9,511 nt of DNA. Source: Elusimicrobiota bacterium (lineage in GTDB: Bacteria > Elusimicrobiota > Elusimicrobia > O2-12-FULL-59-9). The stretch covers positions 1 to 9,511 of the forward strand of contig JACQRQ010000255.1 of assembly GCA_016206405.1 (NCBI GenBank), written 5' to 3'. Position 1 is the stretch's first letter; every line of letters starts with the position of its first letter. Below the pieces are notes generated by a model that saw only the letters and a program-made list of their open reading frames with translations, did no database searches and was not told the origin of the DNA. Both the position numbers and the translations under genes were made by a program. Of the stretch, positions 6,693 through 9,511 are shown one piece after another.

Positions 6693-8087
6693 ATGAAGGT
6701 TTCCACCCAGGAAGTTTTGAAGGACACCAAGCGCTTGTTGGAACTGGTCGCCAAGAGGGAGGTGAACGAGGAGGACAGAAAATGGGTCCAGCAGATGACG
6801 CTCAACGCCTATGAAAATCACGTCAATCCCGGCATCTTGGAATACCGCAAGTCCGTCTCGACCGATTATACGGCCATCGAATGGGCGGATTCGGAGAATT
6901 GCTTTCTCGACTTGCACGGCAAAAAGTACATTGATCTTTTGGGGGGCTTCGGCATTCACAACATGGGCCACCGCCACCCCAAAGTTCTCAAGGCCGTCAA
7001 CGACCAGCTGAACCGCCAGGCGCTGCACAGCCAAGAACTCTTGGAGCCTTTCCGGGCGGCCCTCGCCAAGCTCGTCAACGACATCACGCCGGGCGACCTC
7101 CAATTCAGCTTCTTTGGAAACAGCGGTTCTGAGGCGGTGGAAGGGGCCATGAAATTGGCCATGCTCCATACCGGCCGCAAGTCCTTCATCGCGGCCGTCG
7201 GCGGCTTTCATGGAAAGACTCTGGGGGCGCTCTCCTGCACGGCGCGCGCCTCTTTCCGCCAGCCCTTTTTGCCCATCCTGCCGGACTGCTATCACGTGCC
7301 TTTCGGCGACGCCGATGCCGTCGAGGATATCTTAAAAAGCGCCGACCAGGTGGGCAACGACGTCGCCGCCGTCATCATGGAGCCGGTGCAGGGAGAAGGC
7401 GGCATCAACGTGCCGCCGGACGATTATCTGCCGCGCTTGCGGGACCTGTGCGACCGCTACGGATCCCTGCTGATCCTCGACGAGGTCCAAACCGGCATGG
7501 GCCGCACCGGCAAACTGTTTGCCTGCGAGCATTGGAACGTGGTGCCCGACATCATGTGCCTGGCCAAGGCCCTGGGAGGCGGCGTGACGCCGATCGGCGC
7601 CTTCGTTTCCACCAAGGCCATCTGGGAGCATTTGATCCCCGAGCCGTGGCTGCACTCGAGCACTTTCGGCGGAAATCCCCTATCCTGCGTGGCCGCCATC
7701 GCCGGCATCGAGGTGCTTCTGGAAGAAAAACTGGTGGAGCGCTCGGAAAAAATGGGAAATTACATCATCACCAAGCTTAAGGCTCTGCGGCGGCACAATC
7801 CCAAACTGATGCTGGACGTCCGGGGAAAAGGCCTGATGATCGGCATCGAGTTCCCATCCGACGAAATCGGCTACGAAATGGCCAAGACCCTTTTTGATAG
7901 GGGCATTCTTGTCGCGGGAACTCTTTTCCACGCCAAAACTTTGCGCATCGAGCCGCCGCTGACCATCACCCAGCAGGAAGTGGACCAGGCCTTGTCGGTC
8001 ATGGAAAAGGTTTTCCACGAAATGAATCAAAAGCATTTCGAGAAGGGACGCGCGGGCACGCCGCGCCGGATGCGGACCCCGACGTGA
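6693..8087 (+). CDS. patA: PatA-like putrescine/cadaverine aminotransferase (class III)
   Basis: This PLP-dependent diamine aminotransferase is expected to convert putrescine plus 2-oxoglutarate to 4-aminobutanal (which cyclises to 1-pyrroline) and glutamate; E. coli PatA (YgjG) also accepts cadaverine. The 464 residues match PatA in length (about 459). The N-terminal extension has the PatA signature NHVNPGILEYRKSV (42-55). Further shared stretches are LLGGFGIHNMGHR (82-94), LHSQELLEP (111-119), DEVQTGMGRTGK and AKALGGGVTPIG. Key residues are S144-G145-S146 at the PLP phosphate, D263, the PLP lysine K292, T324 (STFGGNP) and R418 in KTLRIEPPL. It lies 74 bp after the dehydrogenase and 17 bp before the aldehyde dehydrogenase, its natural partner. 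The last 15 or so residues (basic, KGRAGTPRRMRT) go beyond the conserved domain. Ornithine or lysine aminotransferase activity is a weaker alternative. Confidence 0.9.
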   Translation: MKVSTQEVLKDTKRLLELVAKREVNEEDRKWVQQMTLNAYENHVNPGILEYRKSVSTDYTAIEWADSENCFLDLHGKKYIDLLGGFGIHNMGHRHPKVLKAVNDQLNRQALHSQELLEPFRAALAKLVNDITPGDLQFSFFGNSGSEAVEGAMKLAMLHTGRKSFIAAVGGFHGKTLGALSCTARASFRQPFLPILPDCYHVPFGDADAVEDILKSADQVGNDVAAVIMEPVQGEGGINVPPDDYLPRLRDLCDRYGSLLILDEVQTGMGRTGKLFACEHWNVVPDIMCLAKALGGGVTPIGAFVSTKAIWEHLIPEPWLHSSTFGGNPLSCVAAIAGIEVLLEEKLVERSEKMGNYIITKLKALRRHNPKLMLDVRGKGLMIGIEFPSDEIGYEMAKTLFDRGILVAGTLFHAKTLRIEPPLTITQQEVDQALSVMEKVFHEMNQKHFEKGRAGTPRRMRTPT

Positions 8088-8088
8088 C

Positions 8089-8093
8089 GGGAG
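8089..8093 (+). promoter_or_regulatory. GGGAG ribosome binding site for the aldehyde dehydrogenase
   Basis: GGGAG starts one base after the patA-like stop codon and lies 11 nt before the ATG at 8105. It is the only reasonable site nearby; the second in-frame ATG at 8165 has no purine-rich sequence at a useful distance. It supports the longer start and translational coupling to the upstream gene. Confidence 0.45.
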
Positions 8094-8104
8094 CGCGAAA
8101 ATAT

Positions 8105-9511
8105 ATGATCAAAGAAAAAGAAAAAGACCGGGCGCAAAACCGGCAACAACCCAAAACTGAGAATATGCTCATCGACGGCAAATGGACGCCCGGCCTGCGC
8201 GGCGGGGTTTTGAGCGTCACCAATCCCGCCACCGAGGAAAAGCTGGCCGAGACTTATGACGCCGGAAAGGACGACGTGGATTTGGCGGTCCGGGCGGCGA
8301 AAAAAGCCTTCGACGATGGACGCTGGTCGAAAAAATCCCCCGCGGAACGGGCGGCGCTGCTCTACCGCCTGGCCGATAAAATCGAGTCGCAGTGCGCCCG
8401 CCTGGCGAGGCTGGAGACCGACAACGTCGGCAAACCCATCAAGCTCTCGCAGGACGGGGACATTCCTTTTTCCGTGGATAACCTGCGCTTTTTCGCGGGA
8501 GCGTCGCGCGTTCTGGAGGGCAAAGCCGCGCTCGAGTACGCCTCCGGCTGCACCAGCTTCATCCGCCGCGAACCGCTGGGCGTCGTCGGGCTCATCGCCC
8601 CTTGGAATTATCCCTTCATGATGGCCGTTTGGAAGGCGGCTCCGGCCCTGGCGGCGGGAAACACTTTGGTCTTAAAACCCTCCGAGCTGACTCCGCTGAC
8701 GACCTTGGCGTTCGGCCGCTTGGCGCAGGAGGCGGGCATTCCCGACGGCGTCATCAATATCGTCACCGGCGGCGAGACGGCCGGACGCGCCGTCACCGAG
8801 CATCCGGACGTGGCCATGATTTCCTTCACGGGCGACACCGCGACCGGGGCCAAAATATTGGGCCAGTCCGCGCCGGGCCTCAAGCGCTGCCAATTGGAGC
8901 TGGGAGGCAAGGCGCCTTTCGTTGTTTTTGAGGACGCCGATTTGAAGGCGGCCGTGCAGGGCGCCGTCGTGGGGGCGTTTATGAACGCGGGCCAGATCTG
9001 CATTGCCATCAAGCGCGTGTACGCCCATGAGAGTATCCACGACCGGCTGGTGGCCAAACTCGCCGAAATGGCGAAGGCCGCGAAGGTCGGCGACGGTCTG
9101 AATCCAGACAATCAGATGGGTCCGGTGAACAACGAGCCCCAGCTCCAACGGGTATCGGAATTGATCGAGGACGCCAGGAAGCGCGGCGGAAAAATCGAGG
9201 CCGGTGGAACGCGCCCCGCGGGCAAAGGTTACTTCTTTCTCCCCACGATCGTCACGGGGCTGGACGACTCCGCGCGGCTCGTTGCCGAAGAACAGTTCGG
9301 GCCGGCCCTTCCCATTCTCAAATATCGCGACATCGACGATGCCGTCGAGCGCGCCAACTCGAGCCATTTCGGCCTGGGCGGCTCGGTCTGGTCGGCCAAC
9401 CGCGAACGCGCCGAGGAGGTTGCATCGCGACTCCAAGCAGGGACCGTCTGGGTGAACAACCATCTCTGGCTTGAACCGGATGTACTCTACGGAGGCATCA
9501 AGGAGAGCGGC
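8105..9511 (+). CDS. NAD(P)-dependent aldehyde dehydrogenase, aminobutyraldehyde type (3' end cut off)
   Basis: The frame stays open for 469 codons to the window edge and belongs to the aldehyde dehydrogenase superfamily. All catalytic elements are visible: Asn168 in the oxyanion site (APWNYPF), Lys191 binding the cofactor (LVLKPSE), the general base Glu265 (LELGGKAP) and the nucleophile Cys299 (AGQICIA). The sequence breaks off in GGIKESG, a motif normally about 20-25 residues from the C-terminus. The first 60 percent resembles E. coli PatD (gamma-aminobutyraldehyde dehydrogenase), for example NLRFFAGASRVLEGKAA and FIRREPLGVVG. The last third is less PatD-like. With the PatA-like gene 17 bp upstream, the likely substrates are 4-aminobutanal or 5-aminopentanal, and possibly allysine or succinate semialdehyde. 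The first 20 residues are a charged extension (MIKEKEKDR) before the usual family start MLIDGKW, so initiation at 8165 is possible. Confidence 0.9.
   Translation, partial: MIKEKEKDRAQNRQQPKTENMLIDGKWTPGLRGGVLSVTNPATEEKLAETYDAGKDDVDLAVRAAKKAFDDGRWSKKSPAERAALLYRLADKIESQCARLARLETDNVGKPIKLSQDGDIPFSVDNLRFFAGASRVLEGKAALEYASGCTSFIRREPLGVVGLIAPWNYPFMMAVWKAAPALAAGNTLVLKPSELTPLTTLAFGRLAQEAGIPDGVINIVTGGETAGRAVTEHPDVAMISFTGDTATGAKILGQSAPGLKRCQLELGGKAPFVVFEDADLKAAVQGAVVGAFMNAGQICIAIKRVYAHESIHDRLVAKLAEMAKAAKVGDGLNPDNQMGPVNNEPQLQRVSELIEDARKRGGKIEAGGTRPAGKGYFFLPTIVTGLDDSARLVAEEQFGPALPILKYRDIDDAVERANSSHFGLGGSVWSANRERAEEVASRLQAGTVWVNNHLWLEPDVLYGGIKESG

Noticed and set aside
2977..8087. The two aminotransferases as products of a recent tandem duplication
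   Set aside because: They share only the motifs common to class III aminotransferases. One has GabT-type specificity residues and the other the PatA N-terminal extension and signatures, so they are old, distinct subfamilies.
8672..9463. 263-codon open frame on the - strand, and overlapping + strand frames at 8256-8931
   Set aside because: All are shadows of the aldehyde dehydrogenase frame, which starts at 8105 and stays open to the right edge with intact catalytic Asn, Lys, Glu and Cys.

Overview
The window is a stretch of bacterial chromosome with moderately high GC (high fifties by eye). All supported genes are on the + strand. A cleavable signal peptide on one product and the general protein style suggest a diderm bacterium. 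An uncultured deep-branching lineage such as Elusimicrobiota is only a guess; no marker gene is present to fix the taxon.

Layout: (1) Positions 1-297 are non-coding and begin with a cluster of nested inverted repeats (1-126) that looks like a structured or dispersed intergenic element. (2) 298-2796 encodes an 832-residue protein, predicted cytoplasmic and almost entirely coiled coil, of unknown function. (3) 2797-2976 holds a small GC-rich hairpin, a repeated TTGACCTC octamer and a good candidate sigma-70-type promoter. (4) 2977-9511 is a run of five co-directional genes: a GabT-like class III aminotransferase, a secreted protein built from two copies of one domain, a lysine 6-dehydrogenase/saccharopine dehydrogenase-like NAD(P) enzyme, a PatA-like putrescine/cadaverine aminotransferase, and an aldehyde dehydrogenase cut off by the right edge just before its C-terminus.

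The four enzymes fit amine and amino-acid catabolism. PatA converts a diamine (putrescine or cadaverine) to an aminoaldehyde, the aldehyde dehydrogenase oxidises this to GABA or 5-aminovalerate, and GabT converts that product to a semialdehyde, which the same or another dehydrogenase could oxidise. A lysine 6-dehydrogenase-like enzyme beside them points to lysine as a related substrate, through allysine and 2-aminoadipate. The last three genes have clear Shine-Dalgarno sequences and short gaps (33, 74 and 17 bp around them), so they probably form an operon. The gabT-like gene and the secreted-protein gene lack obvious Shine-Dalgarno sequences.

The least explained parts are the palindromic element at the left edge, the large orphan coiled-coil protein, and the secreted duplicated-domain protein lodged between cytoplasmic catabolic enzymes. 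No mobile element, CRISPR array, tRNA or rRNA was recognised.
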